Shown here piece after piece: positions 11,279 to 23,352 of a stretch of 64,000 bases of DNA. The translations under genes were made by a program, and so were the position numbers. Position 1 is the stretch's first letter; each line of letters begins with the position of its first letter. Location: contig CM026568.1 in assembly GCA_015143295.1 (NCBI GenBank), forward strand, positions 34,976,441 through 35,040,440, written 5' to 3'. This DNA is from Tetracentron sinense (lineage: Eukaryota > Streptophyta > Magnoliopsida > Trochodendrales > Trochodendraceae). The notes beneath the pieces were generated by a model, which saw only the letters and a list, made by a program, of their open reading frames with translations, did no database searches and was not told the origin of the DNA.

Positions 11279-11590
11279 AATAATGAATAGACCTTTACTT
11301 GTCAAGATACTGACTTGATCGCAAGACAAATGACCGGTAACCACAAGCTCACACTGAAGCCTTCCACATTTTGAGCTCTCTAAAGAAACTGTTCTCTATA
11401 AGTTTAGATAATTTCGTGACCAAGACTATTTCCACCTAATATAGAGATCTCTTTTTCAGATCACTGAGTGATTGTAGGGATAATATCTGGCAACGGATTT
11501 ATGGCCTAGTATTACACTCGGCACCACTTTTGCATGAAGCGTGGGAAGGCATTTAATTAAGCAAGTGATAGCAATTGCACGTTTTATGAT

Positions 11591-11877
11591 GGTACACGCA
11601 CACCTCTTCAGCTCGCAACATGTCCTCTTTACATCTATTAATCATGGTTAAGATTCACTCAATCCTAAGGTTAAATATTTGAACCTTAATTTTTAGAAAA
11701 AAAAAAACTTTAAAATAATTAACATTGCTTATAATTCACTTACACATATAGTATTTTTTTTTTCAATATTTTTACCAAAAACCATGGTTATATTATTTAA
11801 CCCTAGAGATGAGTATTAACCACGGTTAATATATGTCAAATAGGACATGTGGCGAGCATGGGAGTTGTGCATGTACC
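11591..11877. mobile_element. Fold-back MITE of the TTAACCATGGTTAA family
   Basis: The arms begin GGTACACGCACA at the left and, read inverted, GGTACATGCACA at the right. They continue inward through GCTCGC.ACATGTCC, then TTAACC.TGGTTAA and TAGGGTTAAA-like blocks. The middle is AT-rich. About 287 bp, noncoding. Confidence 0.75.
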
Positions 11878-12149
11878 ACCCAACCTACAAAACATCCAAT
11901 ACATTCTATTACTTCCCTAGTTTTTTGTGGCAAACCATCCAATGCATGCTATTACTTCTTTAGTTTTTTGTGAAGAACCTTGGACGTGTACATATACCAT
12001 GTACCACCCAACTGAACATGCAATGCATGCCATTACTTCCCTAGTTAAATGTCTTCAAGCGTCATGCAAAGAGTGAGTAGTGCTGGAGTGTAATACTCAA
12101 GCATATGCTAGAAGAAATCCATTGCCATAATATCTTCTTCCAACAAATC

Positions 12150-12531
12150 AAATCCCGGGTTAATATCCTGACCCACTCATCTTATGATAGAGGCTAAAGG
12201 CGCGCTCTACTTGGTACATAAGAAATTCCTTGGCTGACATTTTTTTTTTTGTCATTTATCCAAGGTTAGTAAATAAATTGAGGCATATCAACTGCCTCAC
12301 CCCAGGGGACTCGAAACGAATCCACCCACCCCACCTGCATCAAGTCCCCTGCAATGAGGAATAAACTTTTACCATCACCCCGAAAGTACTCGAAACCGAG
12401 TCCATCTCATGGAGAATACATTTCTACCAGTGGAGCAACAAGGGAGGAGCCCTATTAATCTCCTGATCCACCTGTCTTAGGATATAGGCTAAATGCGCTC
12501 TTTTCATTGCTATAAAAGAAATTCCTAGGCT
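12150..12531. repeat. Duplicated 80-bp segment around a SINE-like insert
   Basis: Copies at about 12150-12237 and 12449-12531 share TAAT.TCCTGA.CCAC, TTA.GATA.AGGCTAAA and AAGAAATTCCT.GGCT. The piece between them starts with a T-run (12240) and, on the minus strand, has tRNA-like boxes (CTCCACTGGTAG and GGTTTCGAGTAC). It could be a SINE that inserted into, or was duplicated with, a larger repeat. Confidence 0.45.
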
Positions 12532-12539
12532 TCCCAGAA

Positions 12540-15100
12540 GCTTGTCCACCCTTTACCATGAGGGGTTTTAAACACAATTACTGTCTCATGCCCTTAATCA
12601 CACTCCCATTGAGGGTGTTGGCAAAAGCACACTACTTCCACAGCAAGGTGACATAAGGTTCCCAACTGCAGGTGGACAGAACAGAGACCTAGCCTTCTGT
12701 CCTAAAGAAACAGAACAGAAGTGGGAAGAAATGAAGACAAAAATTATGTCACCAATAGGTCTAAAGATCAAATAACGTAAAAATATCCCCAGCAATATGC
12801 CCTCACCTGGCACAGGGAGGAAATATTTGGAGTTCTCTCTGTCATTACCAGGTACTGAAGAGAAGGAATCCTTTCATACGGGCAAGCAGAAGCGACCACA
12901 AAAATTTTGTGAATAGTGTTGCTATATTCCTTCATGGCTCTAGTCGATCAGCAGGCGAACAACAATAGCTGCAAAGCTCATCAATAATAAGTAGACAAGA
13001 GTATATAAAACAGTACCATAACAAAGGAAAAAGGCCTAAAAGAATCAAATGGTCATCCACCTTATGCAGAGTATCCACAAGAATACCTATTACGGTTTGA
13101 TTGCATTAAACATGATTGACCAAATAATGGCCTAAAATAATCGAATGCATCGAGACAAGGCTTGATTCTATTTTAGTATGGTTGATCATTTATTCCAACT
13201 CAATTCTAAATCTTTGGAAGCAACTCCAGTGAATCTGACTAGTAAAACTAAAGCTATCACAATATACAACCTATCCTCAGACCAAGTCCAGAGAAAATGG
13301 TTGAGCAAGTTTCAATTCCCAATTCCACATGCAGAACTTTAAGGCTGTTCCCCAAAAATTTGGACATTTATGCTTAATGTCATCTCATCGTGCTAAAGAT
13401 TTGATAACATATGCTTTATCCCGAAGGTATCACTTGTAATAAACTAAAGCACCGAAGGTATCACTTGTAATAAACTAGAATGGTGGAACAATATTTGTGT
13501 TGTCATCCTTAGAGAGTTGGGATAAGGCACTGATAAAGAAGAAGATAGTAACATAATCCCACTATGCTTTTCACAGGTACAACAGTAGCAACATAGCCAT
13601 ATAAACTGTATCTAACTGACCCACTATTGCAATGGCATTCACACAGTTGCAAGGTAGTACAAGCTGTTGGGAATGAGACACTAATTAGATGGTTTTGACA
13701 AGTGAAGATGATGTGTGAAGGCCCGTTAAAATTACAGTAAGAAATTCTTTCCCAGAAGACAAAGCAACATGTAAGTATACATAGATTTAAGTTGCTATTC
13801 CTTATAAAAGGACACGATAAACAATTTAATGGTGTAATCATATTATAGTTGCACTCCCTCTCTAGTCTCTACCTTATATGTGGCACACATGCTAACTGAT
13901 ACAGTCTGTCTGAAAATAGTTTCACCTCTAGGACTGCATAAAGAAAATGAAAAAAAAAGATCAGATATTCCTTGTTATCTGATCAAGGACGGCCTGGAGT
14001 TATGGTTGATAATACAAATAAACAAGTCAATTAATTGATGTGTAATTGATTATGATAGGAAGAAAAAAAGGGGGGGAAAAAGGGCCACATGCAATACAAC
14101 TGGTGGGGTTTAATCAGAGGAGTTGGCTCAATCATCAATGAGCAGCGCAACCTGTGTATTTGAAATGACCCCGGGCCTATCATATATTTCCTCTTGACCA
14201 AGCTATAGGTAAATTGTGCACCATCAATCATCACAATTCTACTGCAAAAGTTGAAAGAACAATTTAAGTCAGGAATGCATGAAGGGGTAATAAGAATTGA
14301 ATCCAAGGAGCACATGCATTAGCATCAGCCTGTAAGGTCGAACAATTCCCATGATCGCCAACCTCCGACAGAGTATCCAAAGCCTGATTTAACAATTGCT
14401 CAGGGTAGGCAATTATATATAGATACAGATAAGTTTATTAGTGTAGTTTATACTGTATCTGTTTACTGTATCTGTTTTATTCTTAGTGTAGTTTATACTG
14501 TATCTGTTTACTGTATCTGTTTTATTCTTAGTGTAGTTTATACTTGTGCCTTGGGAATTCACAATTTGTGAATCTCCTTTTCTATTAATATAATTGCTTT
14601 TACCGATCAAAAAAATAATAATAAGTTTCTTACTCTAAAAACCAATTAGGAAAGATCCGTTGAAATCAATAAATTAATATAATAACAATACATATAAATC
14701 CTTGAAAAATAAAAGAGCAAGACAACAAGAAGATAATAAATGTGATTTCTAATACAGTAATACTCATCAATAAGCATGATTCAAGCAAGAAACTGAAATC
14801 CACTTATAATCTACACTATTCTTTTGGATCTGTAATCAGAACCAACAAAAAATGTAGTCTTGACAGTTTCAGAAAAAGAAATTGCAATTTCCTTTAGAGT
14901 CTAATATAGGAAGAAGAAAGATTGGCAGCTCGTGGGTGAATTTAAATTGACAAGCTGCAACTGATAGATACTTCATTGGGGGTTAATAAACAGTACTTGC
15001 AGCTGCAGGCCTCACCTTACAAATCCTTGAAAGAAGCTCATATTGGTAGGGTTATACCATAGTGAGCAATTAACCTTTGAGCAATTTGAACTCCCAAGAA
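12540..15100. other. Spacer downstream of the DnaJ-DUF3444 gene
   Basis: No gene was recognised. It contains a 30-bp tandem pair near 13424-13480 (GAAGGTATCACTTGTAATAA) and the 45-bp repeat listed separately. Open frames here are short and show no family motif. Confidence 0.4.
14441..14620. repeat. 45-bp tandem repeat (about 2.5 copies) at a retroelement-like 3' end
   Basis: Units starting GTGTAGTTTATACTGTATCT lie at 14441, 14486 and 14531 (the last partial). They are followed by TTGCTTTTACCGATC and then A-rich sequence, which looks like the polyadenylated end of a retroelement. The family was not resolved. Confidence 0.75.
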
Positions 15101-15334
15101 TCATGTAACGTCTCCTTCAAAACTATCTTCAAGTTGCAGGCAAAACTACTATCTTCAAGTTGCAGGCAAAACTAGGGTTAGACTTAATTTGATGTCATTC
15201 CCACCCAAACAAAAAGAGTTGGGAGTCCTGGCATTGTATAGCAATGGAAATCCAAGAATGAAGGATCAGTTTCAGTCCGATTTTACACCAATAAGTCAAT
15301 TTCTTCTATTTCTGTCAGGCCAACATAATCCACA

Positions 15335-17851
15335 TCAACTAACTGGTTGTTCTTCAGCATTCACCACTTTCTCTTCTTCCTTAGCTTCATTGGCATCCTC
15401 TACCATCTCTTCTTCCTTGGTTTCCTTGGAATTCCCCACTTTATCTCCTTCCTGAGCTTTTTCGCCATTCTCTACCATTTCTTCTTCCCTACCCTTTCCG
15501 TAATTCTCCGACATCTCTTCTTCCCTAACATTTTTAGCATTTTCTGCCATTCCTTCTTCCGTAGCCTTTTCCGCACTCTCCACCAACTCTTCTTCTTTAG
15601 CTTCTGTTATTACCTGAAGAAGTTCCAAAGGAGTAGCTGCTGGATCCAGCTCCCGACAACCTTTTGGAGCATTTTGAGCTTCTTGACCTGTAAGCATGTA
15701 AGAAGGGACCTGATGAGAGAACCGAAACATCTCTTCTTTCGGAATCCTCCTGACTTCCCTGGGGTCCAAATGCATGTGAAACACGGTCTTGAAACCAGCG
15801 ACCTTAACTAGGGGAGTAATGGACACACCTTCCTCCTCATTATAATCGTCAAGCACTTCCACCATGTTGTACTTGTGTATCACTTCATCCGGAGTAAGCT
15901 CGTTCCAATCAGGGGACCAATTCCTATAAAGAGCCCACACGTCCCCCTTCCTAGGAAATATACGAATGGCTCCACGTGTGCCTTTTGTCCACCGAACCTT
16001 GTGTGAGAATGAATTCAGTGAGTCATTGATTTCGTATCTGCCTATCCTGAAATCCCCACAACTTTTCGAGAAACCAGAACCTATCCAATCAAGTGGACCC
16101 AGTTCACTGTTAGTTTTAGAGTTAAGCCAACTGATCCGCATCTTGAAGGGATTTAAAGAGATAACTCTGTTAATCATGGCGTAATATCGAGGCATCCCAT
16201 CATCATCATCATAAGCAGCCCAGACCTGGTTATCTCCAAAGGACCTTTCAGTTCGATCCTTGTCAAAATCATGAAAATCTGGGTCAGGAACATTGATTGA
16301 CATGGGTTCAAGGGCCTCTGTATCCTTATCAGCACCAGATGTGCTAGGGAAAGACTTCTTTGTATGGACTTCTCTCTTTGTATCAACAGACTCACCGGAC
16401 TTGTCTTGATCACGTGTCGTCTCACCATTTACTGCAATTTGTTCTTTCTCCTGATCTTTATCTGCAGCTTTAGCTACAGCAGCCAAGCTCCATTCTTTTA
16501 ACTTCTTGCGAATTTCCATCCGAGCCTTCTCCACCAGCATATTTCGGATTTCAAGCTGTGACAACTCCCTAATACTATTAGGCTTATTAGTTGAAGAAAC
16601 AACATTGACCCTTTCTTTTTCAAAACTACCCTGTCTAAATCCAGAAATACTTCCCATGACAGCTCCTCCATTACCCATGGTCATTTGATTCACCATGTCG
16701 CCTCCATGATTGTTTGCAGCCTCATCATCTATGCCTCTTCTTTTTTTCACAGGTCTCTCTCCTCTAGAAACTGAGCTAGTACCAGCATTAGAGAACCCAG
16801 TAGAGGAACCACCAGGCATCCTATTAGAAACATTGTGCTTCCTCCGAAGGGCCTCCTCTTTTCTAGCGGCTGCCTGTGCCTCCTCGCGCTCTCTCTTCAC
16901 TTTCTCATACGCCTGCTGAACCACATTTGCAGCTTGAGTGGCGGTAGAAGCCGGTGCCGGCACATTTCCCACACCAGCTGTTCTAGAGAACGGACCCCAC
17001 TGGAAGTTTGTGTGGCTACCCCCAGGACCCACATTCGGTGGAGCACCTGCTGTATTCCTTCCTGGATTATGTGTGCTCTTGTTTGCAGCGTGATGGTTAG
17101 ACTTCTGATGCTGCTGGGAGAAAGACCACTGGGTAGTTGAACTGGAACCATTTGAAGGTGGGGCCGGTGTCTCTACAGCCAAAAATGGCTCATGACAATT
17201 GGGGCAAAGGAGGTTGTGATTGAGATAAACCCTGAGATACTCATATTGCATCTTGCATCGATGGCATGCGGTCCAAAATGTATTAACTTTTGACTGATGG
17301 GGTGAAGGGGGTACTGGTGTGGGATTCACTCGAGTGTTACTCTTAGGAGCCCTCGCATTTGAAGTTGTAGTGTTGGTAAAATTATAAAACCCATTCGCAC
17401 CAGGTGGTGCCGTTGGACCCCCACTCTGGGGTGGAGCTTTCTGTTGGGATACTTTTACATTCTTTTTCAGGTCATATGCTATTCTCTTAGCCTTATCTGA
17501 CAACAAACTCCAAGCCTCTGAAATAAGCTTAAATGCCCCATCTGCCCCTATAGATTTGTTTTTATCAGGGTGAAGCATGAGAGCTAGCTTCCTGTATTGT
17601 TTCTTTACCGTCTCGTCATCAGCCAAGGGATTCACACCAAGTATCCCATACCAATCTGCTTCCCCGCTTATTTTATTCTCTGCAGAGATATGCACATCAA
17701 GAGTTGCCAACATTTGAGAAATACCCTCAAGTCCGGGATACAAATTTTGGGCCTTCAACGCAAATTTCTTTGCACCTGCAACGTCCCTTGCAGTGAACTT
17801 CCTCTCAGCAATTTCTTTCGCTCTAACAGCCTCATCTTTGTTGCATTCCAT
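15335..17851 (-). CDS. J-domain protein with DUF3444 (838 aa)
   Basis: Intronless coding region of a plant-specific DnaJ (Hsp40-like) family. The J-domain at about residues 66-127 (DWYGILGV, KKQYRKLALMLHPDKNK) includes the HPD triad at 94-96, needed to stimulate Hsp70 ATPase. A CxxC...CxxC pair (CHRC 196-199, CPNC 216-219) forms a probable zinc ribbon. A low-complexity middle with Ala/Arg/Glu-rich coil-like sequence near 310-345 contains KKRR, a possible nuclear signal. DUF3444 spans about 520-735 (WAAYDDDDGMPRYYA, PRKGDVWALYRNW). The last ~95 residues are an acidic, degenerate repeat of EEEMVEN-like units, not usual in the domain itself. The start is chosen because MECNKDEAVRAKEIAE is the family's usual N-terminus. 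Client and partner are unknown. The gene looks intact. Confidence 0.95.
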   Translation of the reverse strand: MECNKDEAVRAKEIAERKFTARDVAGAKKFALKAQNLYPGLEGISQMLATLDVHISAENKISGEADWYGILGVNPLADDETVKKQYRKLALMLHPDKNKSIGADGAFKLISEAWSLLSDKAKRIAYDLKKNVKVSQQKAPPQSGGPTAPPGANGFYNFTNTTTSNARAPKSNTRVNPTPVPPSPHQSKVNTFWTACHRCKMQYEYLRVYLNHNLLCPNCHEPFLAVETPAPPSNGSSSTTQWSFSQQHQKSNHHAANKSTHNPGRNTAGAPPNVGPGGSHTNFQWGPFSRTAGVGNVPAPASTATQAANVVQQAYEKVKREREEAQAAARKEEALRRKHNVSNRMPGGSSTGFSNAGTSSVSRGERPVKKRRGIDDEAANNHGGDMVNQMTMGNGGAVMGSISGFRQGSFEKERVNVVSSTNKPNSIRELSQLEIRNMLVEKARMEIRKKLKEWSLAAVAKAADKDQEKEQIAVNGETTRDQDKSGESVDTKREVHTKKSFPSTSGADKDTEALEPMSINVPDPDFHDFDKDRTERSFGDNQVWAAYDDDDGMPRYYAMINRVISLNPFKMRISWLNSKTNSELGPLDWIGSGFSKSCGDFRIGRYEINDSLNSFSHKVRWTKGTRGAIRIFPRKGDVWALYRNWSPDWNELTPDEVIHKYNMVEVLDDYNEEEGVSITPLVKVAGFKTVFHMHLDPREVRRIPKEEMFRFSHQVPSYMLTGQEAQNAPKGCRELDPAATPLELLQVITEAKEEELVESAEKATEEGMAENAKNVREEEMSENYGKGREEEMVENGEKAQEGDKVGNSKETKEEEMVEDANEAKEEEKVVNAEEQPVS

Positions 17852-18764
17852 TTCCCCTATGTGTCTTGTTCTCTGTTTCTTCGTCTTCTTTTTTCTTTTT
17901 CTTTTTTTTTTTTTTTTGTATTTCCTTTCCTTTTTTTTTTTTTACTTTTGGTTGTCAAAATTGCACCACCATGAAAGTAACAAGAATTCAACCATCAGCA
18001 TCCAATTCCACAATTCGAGGTTTTTCCATACTTCAGAAAAGGAACCACTTTCATTGTCCAAGCCCTAATTCATAACAACAACAAAATAGAAGAAGAAATC
18101 TACTTAGAAAAGCAGGAAAATAATAAGGTGAGGCTTTTGTGATAGTCAGTTTATCGTTATTTAAAACCAGAATAACAAACCCGAAAAAAAAAATCAAAAA
18201 TTCTTCCAGTTCATAAATCCCATACAAAAAAAAATGGAGAAATTATCAATGCAATAACAGAAAACCAACATATTCGGATACTCAATTTTCAAAACAGTGG
18301 AATTGAATTGACAAGAAAAGCTGAGAAAAAAATAACTGAATTACAAAAACACAATCTACATTATTTCATTCAAAAACAAACATCGTGATCATAAAACGGA
18401 CTCGCAATAAGTGCAAATTCTAAACCCTATTCTCTACAGCCTCTTCTTCCGGGCTCCCGCAGACCCATCGGATACTTCAACGAAGGACAATAAATCAGAA
18501 AAGAGAAAGCTTGATCGAAAATTAAGGAAAACGAAAAGTTACAAGTACCCACTTTTCTCATGATTCCAAAAAAAACAAAACATACGTCAGCCATAGATCT
18601 ACAAAAATTGAGGTATAAAACAGCTTCAAATGGTCCGAATTTCCCATACAAGCCTGTAATTCCATTACTTTGTACTGAAACCCTAAAATCTCTGATTTCG
18701 GTCATGAGTCCACGATAAGGAGTAAAATCAGTTCCAATAAAAGAGTAAAAAGAGAAAAACTTAC

Positions 18765-18900
18765 CTATTTAGAGAAACTCTCTGTAGGTTGAGGAATTTG
18801 AATCGCTGAACCGCCATGCATCACCATTTTCTTTTCCCACCCAAATCCAGCAATCCAAGAAACAGGACCTTTTGTGTCATAGACCCTCAAAACCTAAACA
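18765..18900 (-). other. Probable noncoding first exon of the DnaJ-DUF3444 gene
   Basis: A strong donor (AAATAG followed by GTAAGT) lies at 18764 on the minus strand, about 0.9 kb upstream of the coding start. No long open frame reaches it. It fits a 5'-UTR exon with an intron ending before 17852. The acceptor is not resolved because the sequence just upstream of the ATG is purine-rich on that strand. The right edge is a guess. Confidence 0.5.
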
Positions 18901-18959
18901 GAATTCTCAAATGCTAAATCTCAAGAAATAATGAAAGGTAGCATGGGCTTTCCTTATTT

Positions 18960-19580
18960 TTAAAGTATTTTGTTAACCTTAACCCACCTTCTGTCATGGG
19001 TTGATACCCTAACTTGGGTTAATTTTTAACTCTTGAAATGGGTTTGCAAGTTGCCTTAAATATAGCTAATTTATTAGTGGAATTTTTTTTTTGGTCGGTG
19101 AAAATTAGTGGAAAGTTTCAAGTAGACTAATACTAATATTGATGATTTTTTTTTTCTTTTTACCTTTTTATTGGAATGAAAATCTAATTATTTATCTAAT
19201 TAGGGAGACACATAAAATTAAAAAAAAACACATATGTTCACACACGCATATAACGGAGATCAAATGGCTACTAACATACCATATAATAAAATTCCTTAAA
19301 TACCCTTATACACATAAAAAGATGATGTAATGGTAGTCATTGGATCTTTCAATCTTATGGTGTATATGTATGAACATATATTTTTTGCGTGTCTTCTCAT
19401 ACTTTCCATATATATATATAGTGATACCTCAGTAGGTACCGCTCCTTAGAACTTGTGAGTGGTCTTTGATAAGTTTGTTTTTGAATTTGATCTCGGATGT
19501 TAAGATTGACTTATCAAACAACACGTGACAAAAAATCAGGTTGATTCAGTCATTTCTAAAACATTTGGTTTAGGTTATTT
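18960..19580. other. AT-rich spacer
   Basis: Promoter-side flank of the DnaJ-DUF3444 gene. Beyond that I see only AT-rich sequence and simple TA runs near 19410. Confidence 0.4.
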
Positions 19581-19589
19581 TTATAACCT

Positions 19590-19922
19590 ATCAAATTGAG
19601 TTTGAGCAGACTCTTTTGGCTTGATCGAGTTGAGTTGATTTTTTTTCGAGCTTAAAATTGTATTCAAGCTGAGCTCAAGCCATGATTTGGGTTGAGCTCG
19701 ACTTGACTTGAATATTATATATATTTTAAAAAATAATACTACGAACAATAAATATTACAAATAATAATAATGTATTTTTAATAAATCAGTTAAGCTTAAC
19801 TTAAACTTGAATCAAGTTGAGCTCGAACCGAGCCATAGCCGAGTTTTAAGCCAAACTTTCCAAGTTTGAGTCAAGCTCGAGCCTGGCTTGAACATGTTCA
19901 ATCAAGCTCGAACTCAACCCCT
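19590..19922. mobile_element. Diverged hAT-like MITE (GAGTTGAGCTCGA family)
   Basis: The right end reads GCTCGAACTCAACCCCTA, matching the TAGGGGTTGAGTTCGAGC ends of this MITE type. The left end (about TATCAAATTGAGTTTGAGC) is decayed. Subterminal repeats of GAGTTGAG/CAAGCTCGA flank an AT-rich core. No clear target duplication remains. Confidence 0.5.
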
Positions 19923-20371
19923 ACGGTCTGATAAACCATGTGGGATTAATGCTGACAAAGTGTCAAGATTTTAGTGGAGCCACTCATATAACTTTCAGTC
20001 GGCGCTAATGGAGGATGTGTAAAAAATGTTCTTTTTTTAATTTTAATTTGGGGATTATTTACCGATATTAGAGGTAGGTTACAATCCACGGTGTCACTAG
20101 GGTAAAAATGTTGTAGCTAGCACCGTGGTTAGGCTAAGTTGACGATTGGGTTAGAGGAGTATTACATGGACCACCACATAGATACCTCACCCCATGAGAG
20201 GAGCTTTATGTATGAACTTCTTATAAACATGGGACCCACCTATATGCTTCCTTCTAGAGCTCTCCACATCATTTTCCCAAGTTGATTAAAAAGATTGGTA
20301 ATGAAAAATATCATATAGTACAAGATTGGATATTATGGTGTTCTAATTCTTCTTAACTCAAGAGTCATATA

Positions 20372-21030
20372 AATATATATATATATATATATTTTTTTTT
20401 TTTGATGGGCCCCACAGGGTTAGATATCATTTCAGCTAGGGCTGTCAACGGATCGGATTCGGACCAGATCTGCTTAGATCCGAATCCGATCCGATTAAGA
20501 ATCCAACTGATCCGAATCCGATCCGAGATCCGTCGGATCATGAAGTAACCGATCCGAATCCGATCCGATTATATATTGTCCGATCCGAATAAGGTTATTT
20601 TTAAAAAAAAATTCTATTTTAATAATAAAAAAATCTAATAATTCCTTAATTAATACTAATTAATGTTAATTTTTTTAAAAATTAATATTTTATACATAAA
20701 AATTCTAAATAATATATTTAAAATAATTAAAAATTATTATTATTATCGGATCGGATCACCCTATATCCAGATCCGATCCGATTATAATCGGATTCCACCG
20801 ATCCGATCCGAATCCGATCCGACGGATCACATATAAGGTCCAAAGTCCGACTAATCGGATCGGATCCGGATTAGGATCCGGTCCATTGACAGCCCTAATT
20901 TCAGCCGGTCAGAAGTTAGTTAGGCAGTGGAGCAGTTCAACTCTTACCCTGTGGGATTAGATCCTAGACCTCCCCCTCTCCCTTGGGAGGCCACACCCCC
21001 TACCACTCACATAACAGGCGGGGGTGTAAT
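20372..21030 (-). mobile_element. tRNA-derived SINE, split by a hAT MITE
   Basis: On the minus strand: A-box-like GTGAGTGGTAG, B-box-like GATCTAATCC and, after the interruption, an A-run (the T-run near 20391-20403). The flanking repeat TCAAGAGTCATAT (20358-20370 and 21031-21043) marks its target duplication. The body is interrupted by the 461-bp hAT MITE at 20437-20897. Confidence 0.78.
20437..20897. mobile_element. hAT-like MITE (GGATCGGAT family) nested in a SINE
   Basis: 461 bp. The ends TAGGGCTGTCAA and TTGACAGCCCTA are exact inverted repeats over 12 bp. They are flanked by a perfect 8-bp duplication ATTTCAGC (20429-20436 and 20898-20905). Arms are packed with GGATCGGAT/ATCCGATCCG subterminal repeats; the middle is AT-rich and noncoding. 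A perfect duplication and clean ends suggest recent insertion. Confidence 0.93.
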
Positions 21031-22368
21031 TCAAGAGTCATATATATACAATTAAACTGTGAATAATATATCAGATCATGTCATATGATTTAGGTAAGTC
21101 TTCCCATATGCAGCCACTTCCCATATGCAGCCAACCTTATGCAATCCCTCTCCTTAGTTTGATTTTTGGGCGGTAGTACAACACGAATCAAGGTACGGGG
21201 GATGTTGGTGAACGTAATAATGTAAAAGATATTTCCTCATGTAAGGCCCCACTTCTCTTCTGTTAAAAGGAAATTAGCATATCTATGCGTTATCTTATTT
21301 TAACTTAACTGACAAAGTTAATCTATTTATTTGTTCTATTATGTAGAGATTGGTTTCCACAAAATTAGGTTTTTTTTTCAAACTTGGGTGGCATTTGGTA
21401 ACACTAATTTATTAGATAGAGCTTATTTAAAATTTAAGCTTAGTTGGATTTTGAATTGTTAAGTTAAAAGTTAATTGGATGTCTATATCTTTTTTAAGTT
21501 GAGGTTTTACCTCAAAAGTAATAAGAAGATATGAGCTACTTTTTTCTTTAGTGATAACTTTTACTTCAAAAAAATGTAGACATCAAATTGACCATTTAAC
21601 TTAACAATCTAAAGTTTAAATAAAATCAATTTTCAAATAAACTCTACCTATTTAGATTAGTGTTTAAGAAAATTATTAAGAAGTTATGTTCGTTGTTAAC
21701 TAACATCAATTGTTGGAAAAATATGTAACAATGAAGAGCGCTTTAAATTAAATTTATCCAATAAGAAGATCAAGGCACGTGTTAAACATATTGTTCTTAT
21801 GGTAATTAGCGTTTCTGTTTTAGTGGTTATAGGTTTCTGACGGACACCTTGGGATTCAACGGTCTTAATCCGTCGACAATAAGTATTCACAAACCAATGG
21901 TCACAACGAACTCGACAATAGCAAAAATAATAACAAAAATAAACTTTTAAACACAAAGAATAGATGAAGATTAGATAAATTCTGCAAAACTATTTTGTTT
22001 TATAACTTAAGGAAGATGATGACCCCTTAAATAGAAAGAGAATATCAAAAGTTAATAGGAGTTAATTGCCCAAACTGAACAATTTCCCTTTGCTTCTTTC
22101 CATTGTTAAAAAATAAAATGTAATGGTTAAGTCAAAACAATCACATACGGATGGGTGGTTGTATTGTTCTTCTACTCTTCATGGGAATTAAGAAGCTAGA
22201 AAAGTGAGAAAAACTATCTAGGCACTCTCGTATCATTCTATCTAGCTACTTGTGCTACAAATAGAATTGTTTATCTAATGTAGACAAAGGGGCTCCAAAA
22301 AGTTACTCTCTCTAGCTATATTTATATAAAAAAAAGGCGTGGGCAGGGGGGGCATCTGACAAATCTTA

Positions 22369-22637
22369 TCTTTACTATTATAATGCGAGAGGTAGGCATA
22401 GTTTGTTTTTTTCAAAATTTCCAATAAAACAAAACTTTGATTTAATGTTTTACTTTAGTTCCCATACTATCTCTTGCTCATCTTTCTATTTAAACAATAG
22501 AACGACAACCAATTGCGATTGAACTCAGCGAGAGTTTAATCGCACTTTTAGGTTAACACGTGTCCCTTTTAACTCCTGTTAACTGTGGTTAACTCCTTCC
22601 CCTCGCTCTCACGTGCATAGCACGTGCCACCCGCTAG
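22369..22637 (+). mobile_element. Short non-autonomous Helitron, copy 1
   Basis: Starts TCTTTACTATTATAATG after an A. Ends with the hairpin CACGTGCATAGCACGTG followed by CCACCCGCTAG and then T, i.e. the TC...CTAG ends and A/T insertion site of Helitrons. 269 bp, noncoding. A 275-bp relative lies at 50993-51267. Confidence 0.82.
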
Positions 22638-23352
22638 TTTTATATAATAAGAGTTACTTTATTAGAATTTTTAAGTCTTTTCATACATTAAATTTTATTT
22701 GGTATAAAATGAAAAATAAGCTCTTATAATTTTTTTTAATTGCCTGTTTGGTAATACATACAAAAATAAGCATGTATTTGAGGAACAATGACAACTAACA
22801 TAAAACCTAAGTTAGAAATAGGGGAATAATAGAAAATAATAAAATTTAAATTGACAAAATTGTCTAAAAAATTGATGTAAATGACGATTGAATGTTTATA
22901 TGCTTTTAACAAATAAACTTGCTTTCCTTTTATAATAGAGGCAAAATGTCATTATGTCTAAAATATAGAATTTCAGAATAAACAATTATGTTGTTTTTAT
23001 TTTAGCTCTAATTTTTTTAACAAGTCAAATAAGTTTCCTTTTTTTTAACAGAAATGCTAACCCTAATCTTAGTCTTCCAAAAGACACAAGGTGGTGACAT
23101 TTAAGTGTCAAACCATCTTCATATTATTAAGTGCAAGGTGGTTACAACAATTGTCAAACCATCTCCGCTTTATCACGTGTCTCTGCATCTTTGGAAAAGC
23201 TTCTACTCAGTGCGGCCGGACTCCGGAGCTAACACTACCCATTTTTACTTGACAAACACTACTTGCAGATTATTCATCTCATTTACCTCAAGTTGCTTTG
23301 TATAACTCATAAAGAACCCATCAAAGCTAATTAATGCCGACTGTTGGAAAAC

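Noticed and set aside
15347-15811. 154-codon open frame on the plus strand
   Set aside because: It is the shadow of the repetitive acidic tail of the DnaJ-DUF3444 gene. Its Phe/Ser/Leu-rich text is what the reverse of GAA/GAG codons gives.
16710-17140. Other open frames opposite the DnaJ-DUF3444 gene
   Set aside because: No family motifs, and they overlap a well-supported coding region.
17866-18075. Phe-rich frames next to the DnaJ-DUF3444 start
   Set aside because: Translations of T-runs in the 5' leader or intron.
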